DNA of 64,000 nt from Gordonia tangerina (GTDB lineage: Bacteria; Actinomycetota; Actinomycetes; Mycobacteriales; Mycobacteriaceae), in assembly GCF_021556435.1 (NCBI RefSeq), contig NZ_JAKGCU010000014.1, forward strand, positions 1-64,000, read 5' to 3'. A model generated the notes under the pieces. That model ran no database searches. It saw only the letters and a program-made list of their open reading frames with translations, and was not told the DNA's origin. Numbering within the stretch: the first letter of the stretch is position 1; each line of letters opens with the position of its first letter. Both the position numbers and the translations under genes were made by a program. Shown one piece after another: positions 34,880 to 43,605 of this stretch.

Positions 34880-35599
34880 CTATGAGGTCCGCTTCTCCGG
34901 CGTCTCCACCTCGAGCGTTTCCTCGACGACCGGCTTGCGAGAACGCAGGAACCGCTTGACGACCTCCGCGATGATCGGGACCACCGAGACGAACACGATC
35001 AGCAGGAAGATGATGTCGATGTTGTCGCGGATGAACGCGATCTGCCCGAGGAAGTATCCGAGCAGGGTGACACCGGCGCCCCACGCGATCGCACCGACCA
35101 CGTTGTAGGTGAGGAACACCGGGTAACGCATTTTGGCAGCTCCCGCGACCAGCGGGGCATAGGTGCGCACGATCGGTACGAAACGTGCCAGGAAGATCGT
35201 GATGGGCCCATGCTTTTCGAAGAACTCGTGGGCCTCGAAGATATAGCGCTCTTTGAGCACCTTTGCGTTCGGTCGGAACAGCGAGTATCCGACGCGGTTG
35301 CCGATGAGGTAGCCGACCTGGTCGCCCAGGAATGCCGCGATCGGGATCGTCACAAGCAGCACCCACAGGGGTGCGAACGGTTCGATGTCGGTGGATTTCG
35401 CGGCGACGATCAGCCCCGCGGTGAACAGCAATGAATCGCCGGGCAACAACGGGAACAGCAGCCCCGACTCGATGAACACGACCAGCAGCAGGCCGGCGAG
35501 GATCCAGGTGCCAAACGAGTTCAGCAAGTTCACCGGGTCCAGAAACCCCGGCATCAAGGCGAGGTTGGTCGTGGTGGTGGCAAGGGCGGTGTCGATCAC
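34880..35599 (-). CDS. DedA-family membrane protein (VTT domain)
   Basis: A 239-residue polytopic membrane protein with the VTT/SNARE-associated fold. The hallmark is IFLARFVPIVRTYAPLVAGAAKM followed by LTYNVVGAIAWG; another re-entrant motif is LFPLLPGDSLLF. DedA proteins are now linked to translocation of undecaprenyl phosphate or other phospholipids across the membrane. The C-terminus is basic and charged. It is the counterpart of the mycobacterial DedA gene near fba (Rv0364). The DUF368 gene lies 57 nt upstream on the same strand, so the two are probably an operon. Confidence 0.92.
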   Translation of the reverse strand: MIDTALATTTTNLALMPGFLDPVNLLNSFGTWILAGLLLVVFIESGLLFPLLPGDSLLFTAGLIVAAKSTDIEPFAPLWVLLVTIPIAAFLGDQVGYLIGNRVGYSLFRPNAKVLKERYIFEAHEFFEKHGPITIFLARFVPIVRTYAPLVAGAAKMRYPVFLTYNVVGAIAWGAGVTLLGYFLGQIAFIRDNIDIIFLLIVFVSVVPIIAEVVKRFLRSRKPVVEETLEVETPEKRTS

Positions 35600-35656
35600 G
35601 ACGAACCAATGTACTCGCGCAACCGGAGCGGAAGGTACTTCTGCGCTGGGAGTCGG

Positions 35657-36643
35657 CTAAGGGGTGGCTGTGACCGAAGCCTCGGCGTCGGTGGAGTAGA
35701 CCTTGTGCTGGACGAGTGCCACCAATCCCACCACGACTGCACCGAGGACGAACAACCCGAGCGCACCGGGCCAGTCGTCACCGACGCCCATCAGGCCTCC
35801 CTCGTCGGTCTGCCACGGCCACAGCGCCCGTAGCGAACCCAGCAGAAGGCCGGCGGCCGCGATCATGGCGGTGGTGTGATGGTGTTCGAGCAGCCATTCG
35901 AGCACGCGCACGAAGGTCACGATGCCCAGTAGTGCGCCTAGGGCGAAAACCGACAGATACTGCAGGTCGCGGTCGTCGACAGCGGCCATGGTGGGTGCGT
36001 AGATGCCGACCACCAGCAAGAAGAACGAACCCGACACACCGGGCAAAACGAGCGCACACACAGCCACCGCCGCGGCGCAGAACACCAGGACCAGCGGCGG
36101 ATCGGCGATCTCGCTGCGCGGTAGCGAGGTGAGCACGAACACGGCGACAGCCATCATGGCGAACACTGCCGCGGCGCGGCCCTTGGCGCCGCCACCGTCG
36201 AGGTCGCCGGGCCGGACCTCGAGGAACGGGATCGCGACCGAGGCGGCGATCATGCCCATGAACAGTGCCTTGGAGTAAACGGGCTGCTCTGTGACGAACG
36301 TCTCCATCACCCCGGCGATGGAGAAGACGGCGATGAGCATGCCAATCGCGACCGGGATGAGCAACCACCAGTCGACCTGGCGGATCTGGGCCCGCCAGTC
36401 CGAGCGCAGGACCACCGCCCGCGGGACGTCGGTGACGTGTTTGGCCGATGCGATCAGCCGGCTGTAGATGCCGGTGACCAGTGCGACCGTTCCGCCGGAG
36501 ACACCGGGCACGGTCTCGGCCAGTCCCATCAGACCGCCGCGCACCACGTTGGCGACGGTGACACCGGCCGACGGACGGTGATTGTCGGGAGATGGACGAT
36601 CCTGCGGTACCGGTTTCTCCTTTGACGACGACACGGTTGCCAT
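35657..36643 (-). CDS. DUF368 membrane protein (PopT-like polyprenyl-phosphate transporter)
   Basis: A 328-residue protein with about eight to nine membrane helices and two related signature loops, GLAETVPGVSGGTVALVTGIY and CALVLPGVSGSFFLLVVGIY, the duplicated motif of DUF368. Members (PopT) have been reported to recycle undecaprenyl phosphate to the cytoplasmic face for wall synthesis. The ATG at 36643 (MATVSSSKEK) is preferred; the frame remains open upstream to 36733. It lies directly upstream of the DedA gene, a family with the same proposed function. Divergent from fba, with 148 bp between starts. Confidence 0.88.
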   Translation of the reverse strand: MATVSSSKEKPVPQDRPSPDNHRPSAGVTVANVVRGGLMGLAETVPGVSGGTVALVTGIYSRLIASAKHVTDVPRAVVLRSDWRAQIRQVDWWLLIPVAIGMLIAVFSIAGVMETFVTEQPVYSKALFMGMIAASVAIPFLEVRPGDLDGGGAKGRAAAVFAMMAVAVFVLTSLPRSEIADPPLVLVFCAAAVAVCALVLPGVSGSFFLLVVGIYAPTMAAVDDRDLQYLSVFALGALLGIVTFVRVLEWLLEHHHTTAMIAAAGLLLGSLRALWPWQTDEGGLMGVGDDWPGALGLFVLGAVVVGLVALVQHKVYSTDAEASVTATP

Positions 36644-36791
36644 CGTAACGGTCAAACCGGGCGGGCCGAGCGTCGGCGGAACCGGGCCCGCGGGTCCACC
36701 TGCAGCCGCAACAGCGCGCCGCGCACCTGCCATACTGAGACGCGATGGCAGCTCGCGCCTGCGAGAACCCTACGTTCGAAGGATTTCGTCG

Positions 36792-37829
36792 ATGCCCATT
36801 GCAACTCCAGAGCAGTACGCAGAGATGTTCGACAAGGCCAAGAAGGGGGGCTACGCGTTCCCCGCGATCAACTGCACGTCGTCGTCGACGATCAACGCAG
36901 CCATCAAGGGTTTCGCCGATGCCGGCAGTGACGGCATCATCCAGTTCTCCACCGGTGGTGCGGAATTCGGTTCCGGCCTCGGCGTGAAGGATATGGTCAC
37001 CGGCGCGGTGGCGCTCGCCGAGTTCGCGCATGTGGTGGCCGCCAAGTACGACGTCACCATCGGTTTGCACACCGACCACTGCCCGAAGGACAAACTCGAC
37101 ACCTACGTGCGTCCGCTGCTCGCGATCTCGCAGGAGCGCGTCGACGCCGGGAAGAACCCGCTGTTCCAGTCGCACATGTGGGATGGCAGCGCCGTGCCGC
37201 TCGACGAGAACCTGGAGATCGCGAAAGATCTGCTCGCGAAGGCGGGCGCCGCCAACATCATCCTGGAGATCGAGATCGGCGTCGTCGGCGGTGAAGAAGA
37301 CGGTGTGGAGAACGAGATCAACGACAAGCTGTTCACCACCCCCGAGGACTTCGAGAAGACCCTCGACGCGCTGGGCGCGAGCGACACCGGTAACCGGTAC
37401 CTGCTCGCCGCGACCTTCGGCAACGTGCACGGCGTCTACAAGCCGGGCAACGTGAAACTGCGTCCCGACGTGCTGAACACCGGCCAGGAGGTCGGGGTCA
37501 AGAAGCTCGGTCTGGTTGAGGGCGCGAAGCCGTTCGACTTCGTCTTCCACGGCGGTTCCGGCTCGCTGAAGAGCGAGATCGAGGAGGCCCTCAGCTACGG
37601 CGTCGTGAAGATGAACGTCGACACCGACACCCAGTACGCCTACACCCGTCCGGTCGCCGGGCACATGTTCGAGAACTATGACGGCGTGCTCAAGGTTGAC
37701 GGCGACGTGGGCAACAAGAAGACCTACGATCCGCGCGGCTGGTCGAAGAAGGCCGAGACCTCGATGTCGGAGCGTGTGGTGGAGGCCTGCACCGACCTGA
37801 AGTCGGTGGGTAAGTCCATCAGCGCCTGA
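36792..37829 (+). CDS. fba: Class II fructose-bisphosphate aldolase
   Basis: Cleaves fructose 1,6-bisphosphate to triose phosphates in glycolysis and runs in reverse in gluconeogenesis. The 345-residue zinc enzyme has the metal histidines in LHTDHCPKDK, GNVHGVYKPG and VFHGGSGS, the Glu-rich loop EIEIGVVGGEEDG, and the phosphate-binding MNVDTDTQYAY. Length matches mycobacterial Fba (about 344). It is a single gene closed by a strong hairpin terminator. Confidence 0.97.
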   Translation: MPIATPEQYAEMFDKAKKGGYAFPAINCTSSSTINAAIKGFADAGSDGIIQFSTGGAEFGSGLGVKDMVTGAVALAEFAHVVAAKYDVTIGLHTDHCPKDKLDTYVRPLLAISQERVDAGKNPLFQSHMWDGSAVPLDENLEIAKDLLAKAGAANIILEIEIGVVGGEEDGVENEINDKLFTTPEDFEKTLDALGASDTGNRYLLAATFGNVHGVYKPGNVKLRPDVLNTGQEVGVKKLGLVEGAKPFDFVFHGGSGSLKSEIEEALSYGVVKMNVDTDTQYAYTRPVAGHMFENYDGVLKVDGDVGNKKTYDPRGWSKKAETSMSERVVEACTDLKSVGKSISA

Positions 37830-37848
37830 ACGACCCGCGTAACCACTC

Positions 37849-37876
37849 GACAGCGCCCGGTTCGCCGGGCGCTGTC
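37849..37876 (+). terminator. Intrinsic-type terminator hairpin after fba
   Basis: GACAGCGCCCGG (37849-37860) and CCGGGCGCTGTC (37865-37876) pair perfectly over 12 bp with a TTCG loop, starting 20 bp after the fba stop. It also lies after the end of the minus-strand gene at 37894 and could serve both. No T-run follows. Confidence 0.85.
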
Positions 37877-37893
37877 GGCCGTTCAGGAGATGG

Positions 37894-38229
37894 TCAGAGG
37901 GTCGCGAGCCCCACCACGACGCCCACCGCGAGCGCCGCCATGACCAGCGCCGCCATCACGACCGGCGGATCGAGGCGCTGCCGGCGGGCCGGTCGGGCGG
38001 TCGGCAGCGGCCGGGCTGCCTGGCGCTCGATCCGCAACGGCCGGGTCTGGGGTTCGAAGACCGGGGACTCTGGCAGCGGCGGGACCGCCGACAGCGGCAG
38101 ACCGGCCAGCGGCGCATCGGATCGACGGTAGGCCGTAGCGTGCGGAGCGGAATGCGGTGCGGGACCGTTCGGGTGATGTACCCACCTCGACTGGTGTCGG
38201 AGGGGTTCCGTAGGACCGGTGCTGGTCAC
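37894..38229 (-). CDS. Small proline-rich protein with C-terminal membrane anchor
   Basis: A 111-residue protein of unknown function. The N-terminal 85 residues are rich in Pro, Arg and His, and the last 22 (VVMAALVMAALAVGVVVGLATL) form one membrane helix right at the C-terminus, as in tail-anchored proteins. Its GTG at 38229 overlaps the TGA of the preceding gene (GTGA), so the two are translationally coupled and likely function together. A GTG at 38250 is an alternative start. No family recognised. Confidence 0.6.
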   Translation of the reverse strand: MTSTGPTEPLRHQSRWVHHPNGPAPHSAPHATAYRRSDAPLAGLPLSAVPPLPESPVFEPQTRPLRIERQAARPLPTARPARRQRLDPPVVMAALVMAALAVGVVVGLATL

Positions 38230-40100
38230 TGCGGCGTGCACACCTTCCACTCCTCGCCGGATTTCTGCAGGTTGATGGTCACTGTCTGCGGCTGGTCGGG
38301 GTTGGCGCTCTGCACCGCGGACACCTCGACCACCGCCTGATCGCCCTCGCCGGTCAGCTTGACCGCCTTGATCTCGTCGATGCGGACCAGTTCGTCACGG
38401 GACTTCTGACCGTCGTAGATCTTCTGGAAGTCCGCGTCGCTGATCGAGGCGTAGAACTGATGCCGCTCGCCGCAGGTGACGGATCGCAGCGTGGCCAGAT
38501 CGCCCTCGTAGAGAGCGGTCGAGAACTCCTCGGCGGCGTCGGCGGCCTCGTCGGCCGGGGCCGGGGGACGCAGGTTCAGATATCCGAAGACCGCACCGGC
38601 AGCTGCGAGTACGACGACCACGGCCGCCGCGACAATCCACCATCGGCGGCCTCCGCCGGACTTCTCGCCCCCGGACTTCTCGGCTACCGTCTTCCCGGCC
38701 CCAGACTTTCCGCTCCCAGACGTGGCGGACCCGGACGTCGTGGCCCGCTCCGCATCGCTTCTGGACGGGATGACCTCCGGCTTGTGGGCGGCCGTCGACC
38801 AGCCCTCGGCTGCGGACGTCTTGGTGGTTGCCGCCCCGGCCGCCCCCGCGGCAGCAGCACCGGTCGCGGCGGCCGCGGCCGGGAACGCTTTCGTCGCACC
38901 CGACTTCTCGTCGTCGTCCTGACTGTCGGAGTCGGAGTCGCTCGCGGTGGCGGCAGCGTCGTCGACGTCGACCCACTCGTCGGTCGGGTCGTCGGCGTCG
39001 GTGTTGTGGTCGTCGGTCCCGCCGGCGTCGGCCTCGGCGCCGGTGGCGTCGGCATCGGATGCACCGTCATCGGGTGTATTGCCATCAGCGGGAGCTTCGT
39101 CGGACTCGCCGTCGGCTGCGGGGGACGGCGCGGCGACCGTTTCGATCGACTCGAGGTCTTCTAGTTCGTCATCGTCGGGTAGGTCATCTCGTCGGATGAC
39201 GGTGGTCGCCGAATCCGTGGGCCCGATCCCACCGCCGGGCTTCGCGCGCTCGGTCGGAGCCTCCGGCTCGGTGTCAGCGTCGGCCGCGGTGGTGTCCGCG
39301 TCGTCGACGGCGCTGATGCTGTCGAGGTCTTCGAGCTCGGAGATCTCGGGCAGGTCCTCGCGTCGGATGACCGCGGTCGCGGAGTCGATGCCCCGGCCAC
39401 CCTTCGGCTTCGGCCGGGTGGGCTCGGTCTTCACCGGCCCGGCGTCGGTCGTCTCGGCTGGGTCTGACGCCTCGTTGTCGGACTGTTCGGTGTCGGCAGG
39501 TTCAGACCGGTCCTCCGCGGCGTCTCCGGCCTCGTCGCCGTTTCCGGCTGCCTCTTCGAGCGCTGTCGCGTCGTCCTCGGGGGCCGCGGGCCCGGCCTCG
39601 GCATCATCGGCCGATTCGGTGTCGTCGGCATCATCGGCCGATTCGGCGTCCGACTCAGCCTCGGTCTGCTGCTCGGGGGTGCCCTCGTCTTCGTCGGCGG
39701 TCCCGTCGGAGGCCTCCGGCGCTGCCTCGTCTGTCGACGAGTCATCAGAGGGGTGGGCGTCGGCGTCGGGCTCAGCATCGGAACCGTCGTCGGTCGTGTC
39801 GCCGGTCGTGACATCGTCCTCTGCGGATTCCGCGACGGGGTCGCGTTCGGGCTGGTCGTCGACCGCAGCGGTCGGGTCGGTTGACTCGTTCGCGTTCGCC
39901 GACGCGTCATCCGAGGAGGATTCGTTCAGGCCGTCGTTGTTCGTCTCGTCTGTCACCGCTGCGTCGTCGCCCTTCGTACTGTCGACCCAGGAATCGTCCG
40001 GACCACGACGGCCGGGTCGGGCCGCCTGGTCGTTACCGCGATTACGCCACGCCTGCAGGGCGCGGCCGATCAACGATCCGTCGTCGCGTGCTGAAGGCAT
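38226..40100 (-). CDS. Acidic low-complexity membrane protein (Rv0361-like position)
   Basis: A 624-residue protein with four parts: a short basic start; an Asp/Glu/Ser/Thr/Ala-rich disordered region to about residue 470; one membrane helix (about 485-508, [20 protein letters not shown]); and an extracytoplasmic domain of about 115 residues with two cysteines (SVTCGERHQF and EWKVCTPQ), probably disulfide-linked and resembling NTF2-like lipoprotein-type domains. Two copies of a conserved peptide, SATAVIRREDLPE and SATTVIRRDDLPD, each followed by an ELEDL stretch, lie near residues 237 and 295. Their threonines resemble phospho-acceptor sites recognised by FHA domains. Mycobacteria carry a membrane-protein gene (Rv0361) near fba. 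Confidence 0.8.
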   Translation of the reverse strand: MPSARDDGSLIGRALQAWRNRGNDQAARPGRRGPDDSWVDSTKGDDAAVTDETNNDGLNESSSDDASANANESTDPTAAVDDQPERDPVAESAEDDVTTGDTTDDGSDAEPDADAHPSDDSSTDEAAPEASDGTADEDEGTPEQQTEAESDAESADDADDTESADDAEAGPAAPEDDATALEEAAGNGDEAGDAAEDRSEPADTEQSDNEASDPAETTDAGPVKTEPTRPKPKGGRGIDSATAVIRREDLPEISELEDLDSISAVDDADTTAADADTEPEAPTERAKPGGGIGPTDSATTVIRRDDLPDDDELEDLESIETVAAPSPAADGESDEAPADGNTPDDGASDADATGAEADAGGTDDHNTDADDPTDEWVDVDDAAATASDSDSDSQDDDEKSGATKAFPAAAAATGAAAAGAAGAATTKTSAAEGWSTAAHKPEVIPSRSDAERATTSGSATSGSGKSGAGKTVAEKSGGEKSGGGRRWWIVAAAVVVVLAAAGAVFGYLNLRPPAPADEAADAAEEFSTALYEGDLATLRSVTCGERHQFYASISDADFQKIYDGQKSRDELVRIDEIKAVKLTGEGDQAVVEVSAVQSANPDQPQTVTINLQKSGEEWKVCTPQ

Positions 40101-40343
40101 CGTCGTCTACACCCCGCTTCCCCGGATGGAATCTGATCGGCGTCGGTGAGTGTGCGACGTTCCCCGCCGAAGGGGATACGTCGTGGCCGATCGCGCCACT
40201 CACCCTAGCGAATGGCCCCCCGATTCAGCACTCGGTGGGCGCGGTTCACACTGCTGACGGCATTGCCTGGCCCGCCCAACAGTCGGGTCGAGTGGACCGG
40301 CCGGCTCTCCGCCCGCGCCGAGGCGAGGTGCTTGAATGGTGTG

Positions 40344-40781
40344 GTGACTTCTTTCGGAGATCTCCTGGGCCCGCAGCCGGTGCTGCTCACCGGCGACGAC
40401 GAGGCGGAATCGGACCTGCTCAACGGGACCGCACCCGCACAGGTCGCCGCCGCACACCCGACGGCATCCATCGCCTGGGCGTACCTGGCGGATGCGGCGC
40501 TCGAGGCGTCTGCGGACGGCTCGGACATCGGCAAGGTCATCGAGGCCTACGCGTACGCGCGCACCGGGTATCACCGCGGACTCGATCAGCTGCGTCGACA
40601 CGGCTGGAAGGGATTCGGTCCGGTGCCGTGGAGCCATGAGCCGAACCAGGGTTTCCTGCGGTGCGTCGGTGCGCTCGCCCGTGCGGCCAACGCGGTCGGT
40701 GAGCAGGACGAGTACCTGCGGTGCCTGGACCTGCTCAACGACAGTGATCCAAGCGCTGTGACGCACCTCGGACTGGCGTGA
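40344..40781 (+). CDS. DUF3151 protein (Rv0360c-like)
   Basis: A 145-residue cytosolic protein of the actinobacterial DUF3151 family, function unknown. It contains TSFGDLLGPQPVLL at the start and the strongly conserved YARTGYHRGLDQLRRHGWKG followed by FLRCVGALARAANAVGE. The GTG at 40344 gives exactly the length I recall for the mycobacterial protein; the frame stays open upstream to 40212 but that part is not conserved. It is divergent from the acidic membrane protein gene. Confidence 0.85.
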   Translation: MTSFGDLLGPQPVLLTGDDEAESDLLNGTAPAQVAAAHPTASIAWAYLADAALEASADGSDIGKVIEAYAYARTGYHRGLDQLRRHGWKGFGPVPWSHEPNQGFLRCVGALARAANAVGEQDEYLRCLDLLNDSDPSAVTHLGLA

Positions 40782-40826
40782 TCGACAGCCGGCGCGACCA
40801 CTGATCGCAGAGATCGACCAACCGCC

Positions 40827-41930
40827 GTGACCGAATGGCTGCGCGCCCGCCTCAACGCGTTGCCTACTCCGCTGCATCGACGCGTCCGCCGACTGTGGCT
40901 GTCGATCGTCCCGATCATCCAGTGTTCGCTGGCAGCCGGGGTCGCGTGGTGGGTGGCTGTGGTGGTGTTCGGCCATCCGCAGCCCTTCTTCGCGCCCATC
41001 GCCGCCGTCATCTCGCTCGGACTGTCGCTGGGCAAACGATGGCGTCGCTCGGCAGAACTGGTCAGCGGTGTGGTCATCGGGATCTTGGTCGGTGATCTGC
41101 TGATCTCGGTGATCGGCTCGGGTACGTGGCAGATCATCGTGGTGGTCGCACTCGCGATGACCATCGCGGTGTTCATCGACGACGGGCCGCTGATCCCGAT
41201 GCAGGCCGCGTCGTCGGCGGTGTTGGTGGCCACGTTGCTGCCGCCGGGTGGCGTGGGCGGCTTCCACCGTGCGATCGACGCCCTGATCGGTGGTCTCATC
41301 GGCATCCTCATCGGGGCGCTGGTCCCGGTGAATCCGGCGCATCGGGCCCGACGCGATGCCGCCGGCCTGCTTGCCACGATGCGGGATGCGTCGAGACGCC
41401 TCGCGAGCGGTCTGCGCGAGATGGACGAGGCCGAGGTCTTCGCCGCGCTGGCGTCCGCGCGGGGCACTCAGGAGGCCATCAACACGATGCGGTCCGACAT
41501 GCGCGGCGGCAAAGAGGTCAGCGCCATCTCCCCGCTGTACTGGACGTCGCGCGAGCGGCTTCAGCGCATCTCGGCAACCGCCGACCCCATCGACAACGCG
41601 GTGCGCAACTTCCGCATCATCGCCCGGCGCGCGTTGGGCATGACGCAGCGCGGGGAGGCGCTCGACCCGGCCATCATCGACATCCTCGACGACATCGGCG
41701 AGGCCTTCGAGGTGCTTCGCGCGATGATGATCGCCAAACCGGGCGAGGAACCCGACCAGGCAGATGCCGCGCGAGTGCTGCGCAGCGTCGCGCGCAAGGC
41801 CAAACCCGAGCTCGTCGCACATAGTTCGCTGTCGGAGACGGCGGTGATGGCCGAGCTCCGTTCATTGCTGATCGACATGTTGATGATCAGCGGCCTGCGG
41901 CGGTCGTCGGCTGCGGCCACCCTGCGCTGA
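40827..41930 (+). CDS. FUSC-family membrane protein
   Basis: A 367-residue protein with six predicted membrane helices in the first 170 residues (CSLAAGVAWWVAVVVFGHP, FFAPIAAVISLGLSLG, and a later GGLIGILIGALVP), and a cytoplasmic helical C-terminal region. This is the layout of FUSC/aromatic-acid-exporter-like half transporters. The segment PFFAPIAAVISLGLSLGKRWRR is typical. Substrate unknown; exporters of small acids and cell-surface roles are both known in the family. GTG start at 40827. It is 45 nt after the DUF3151 gene and may share its transcript. Confidence 0.85.
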   Translation: MTEWLRARLNALPTPLHRRVRRLWLSIVPIIQCSLAAGVAWWVAVVVFGHPQPFFAPIAAVISLGLSLGKRWRRSAELVSGVVIGILVGDLLISVIGSGTWQIIVVVALAMTIAVFIDDGPLIPMQAASSAVLVATLLPPGGVGGFHRAIDALIGGLIGILIGALVPVNPAHRARRDAAGLLATMRDASRRLASGLREMDEAEVFAALASARGTQEAINTMRSDMRGGKEVSAISPLYWTSRERLQRISATADPIDNAVRNFRIIARRALGMTQRGEALDPAIIDILDDIGEAFEVLRAMMIAKPGEEPDQADAARVLRSVARKAKPELVAHSSLSETAVMAELRSLLIDMLMISGLRRSSAAATLR

Positions 41931-41969
41931 CACCACGTCACGCCCATCGTGGGGAGCGCCACTCTTGTC

Positions 41970-41993
41970 ATATATGCGAAAACCTGCATATAT
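41970..41993. promoter_or_regulatory. AT-rich palindromic operator upstream of the CDF exporter
   Basis: ATATATGC-N8-GCATATAT is a perfect 8-bp-arm inverted repeat, the only strongly AT-rich stretch in the region, ending 10 bp before the CDF start. Position and AT-rich character suit a metal-sensing repressor of the ArsR/SmtB type. No regulator gene is adjacent. Confidence 0.6.
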
Positions 41994-42003
41994 TGGCGGC
42001 GAG

Positions 42004-42927
42004 ATGGGACATTCACATTCGCATTCGCACGGGCCGACGGCGGCCACCGCGACGTCGGCGGGTCATCGCCGGATCTGGCCGATGGCACTGGCCGCCGGAA
42101 TCATCGCCGCGTACTTCGTCGTCGAACTCGTGACCGGCCTGCTGGTCGACTCGCTGGCATTGATCGCCGACGCCGGCCACATGCTCACCGACGTGGTGGC
42201 CCTGCTCATGGGTCTCGTCGCATTGCTCCTGGCCAGACACGGCTCGGCCACCGACGACCGCAGCTTCGGCTGGCATCGGGCCGAGGTGTTCACCGCCGTC
42301 GCCAACGCGGTCCTGCTCATCGGTGTCGCGGCCTTCGTGCTCTACGAGGCGATCCGCCGCATCGGCACCGACCCCGAGGTTCCCGGCTTGACGCTCATCG
42401 TGGTCGCGCTCATCGGGCTCGCCGTCAACGTCGCGATGATGATGCTGCTGCGCGCCGACTCCCGGCAATCGATCGCCGTACGCGGCGCCTACCTGGAGGT
42501 CCTCGCCGATGCGGTGGGCAGTGTGGGGGTGTTGGTCGCCGGTGTCGTCGCACTGACCACGGGGTGGGGGTACGCCGATGTCGTGGTGGCGGTGCTGATC
42601 GCCCTGTGGGTGGTACCGCGGGCGGTGCGACTCGCGCTCGATGCGATGCGCATCCTCAACCAACAGGCTCCGGCACATGTCGACGTGGAGGCTCTCCGGC
42701 GCGAGTTGGCCGCCATCCCGTCGGTCGACGACGTCCACGATCTGCACGTGTGGACGTTGACCACGGGGATGGATGTGGCGACGGTGCACCTCGACAGCGA
42801 TTGTTCGAACACCGATGTGCTGGCCGCCGCGCAGGTGGTCATGGCCCGCCACGGACTCGAACACGCAACCATCCAGGTGGATCCGGCCGCGGTGCAGCGT
42901 CGCTGCCGCGACGAACTCACGTGGTGA
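42004..42927 (+). CDS. Cation diffusion facilitator, zinc-type exporter
   Basis: A 307-residue CDF transporter that exports Zn2+ or similar divalent ions in exchange for protons. It begins with a metal-binding MGHSHSHSHG, has six membrane helices, and carries the paired metal sites SLALIADAGHMLTD (helix 2, His-Asp) and YLEVLADAVGSVG (helix 5), where the second motif has Leu-Ala-Asp rather than the usual HxxxD. The C-terminal cytoplasmic domain includes VHDLHVWTLTTGM. The ATG at 42004 is chosen over an in-frame one at 41965, since the latter would place the operator inside the gene. Confidence 0.92.
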   Translation: MGHSHSHSHGPTAATATSAGHRRIWPMALAAGIIAAYFVVELVTGLLVDSLALIADAGHMLTDVVALLMGLVALLLARHGSATDDRSFGWHRAEVFTAVANAVLLIGVAAFVLYEAIRRIGTDPEVPGLTLIVVALIGLAVNVAMMMLLRADSRQSIAVRGAYLEVLADAVGSVGVLVAGVVALTTGWGYADVVVAVLIALWVVPRAVRLALDAMRILNQQAPAHVDVEALRRELAAIPSVDDVHDLHVWTLTTGMDVATVHLDSDCSNTDVLAAAQVVMARHGLEHATIQVDPAAVQRRCRDELTW

Positions 42928-42981
42928 CTGCAATCGATATTCGGTGACGTGTACCGGTGTCGGCTGGGCATTCTGACACCC

Positions 42982-43605
42982 ATGACGACCGACGAACTCG
43001 CAACTCTCACACGTAAGCCCGACCGCGCCGGTGATCGCAGGCTGCTTGACGAGGTCCTCGACGAAGCACGAGTGGGAGTGCTGTCCACGGTCACCGACGA
43101 TCGCCTCCCGTGGTCGGTACCGATGCTCGCCGCCCGTGACGGTGATCGGCTGTTGATCCACGGGTCGTCGGGGGCCGGTGCGTTGCGGCACGTCGCCGCC
43201 GGTGCGCCGGTGACGTTCACGGCGTTTCTTCTCGACGGACTGGTGGTCGCGGAGACGTTGTTCGACCATTCGGTGAACTATCGGTCAGCGGTCGTGCGCG
43301 GGCGGCTGCAGCCGGTCAACGCTGACGACGGTTCCCGTGCGCTCGACATCTTCTCCGATGCGATCCTGCCCGGCCGCAGTGCCGAGGTGCGTGCGCACAC
43401 GCGTAGAGAACTGTCGGCGACGGCGATCCTCGCGTTGCCGATCATGGACGGGTGCTGGCTGGCGAAGGCGCGCGCCGGCGGACCCGGAGACGACGGGGCC
43501 ATCGGGTGGACCGGACACGTACCGATGAAGACCGTCTACGGCGATCCGGTGACCGCGACGCCGGGTGCGGTGCCGGCGTCGGTGCGGGGTCTGCTGGAGC
43601 GGTGA
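42982..43605 (+). CDS. Pyridoxamine 5'-phosphate oxidase-like flavin-binding protein
   Basis: A 207-residue split-barrel protein of the FMN-binding, PPOX-related, nitroimidazole-resistance-like group. Conserved parts include LDEARVGVLSTVTDDRLPWSVPM and LLIHGSSGAGALRHVAAGAPV, and a C-terminal WTGHVPMKTVYGDPV. Probably binds flavin and reduces or sequesters a small molecule. It follows the CDF gene by 54 nt. The iron-regulated cluster begins 120 bp further on, separated by its own iron box. Confidence 0.82.
   Translation: MTTDELATLTRKPDRAGDRRLLDEVLDEARVGVLSTVTDDRLPWSVPMLAARDGDRLLIHGSSGAGALRHVAAGAPVTFTAFLLDGLVVAETLFDHSVNYRSAVVRGRLQPVNADDGSRALDIFSDAILPGRSAEVRAHTRRELSATAILALPIMDGCWLAKARAGGPGDDGAIGWTGHVPMKTVYGDPVTATPGAVPASVRGLLER

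Noticed and set aside
38049-38070. GGTTCGAA-like T-loop sequence suggesting a tRNA
   Set aside because: No cloverleaf pairing around it and it lies inside a coding frame; no other tRNA candidate was seen in the window.
40200-41822. Antisense frame of 540 codons opposite the DUF3151 and FUSC genes
   Set aside because: The plus-strand genes have recognisable families and membrane segments; the antisense product is His/Arg/Gln-rich low-complexity sequence.
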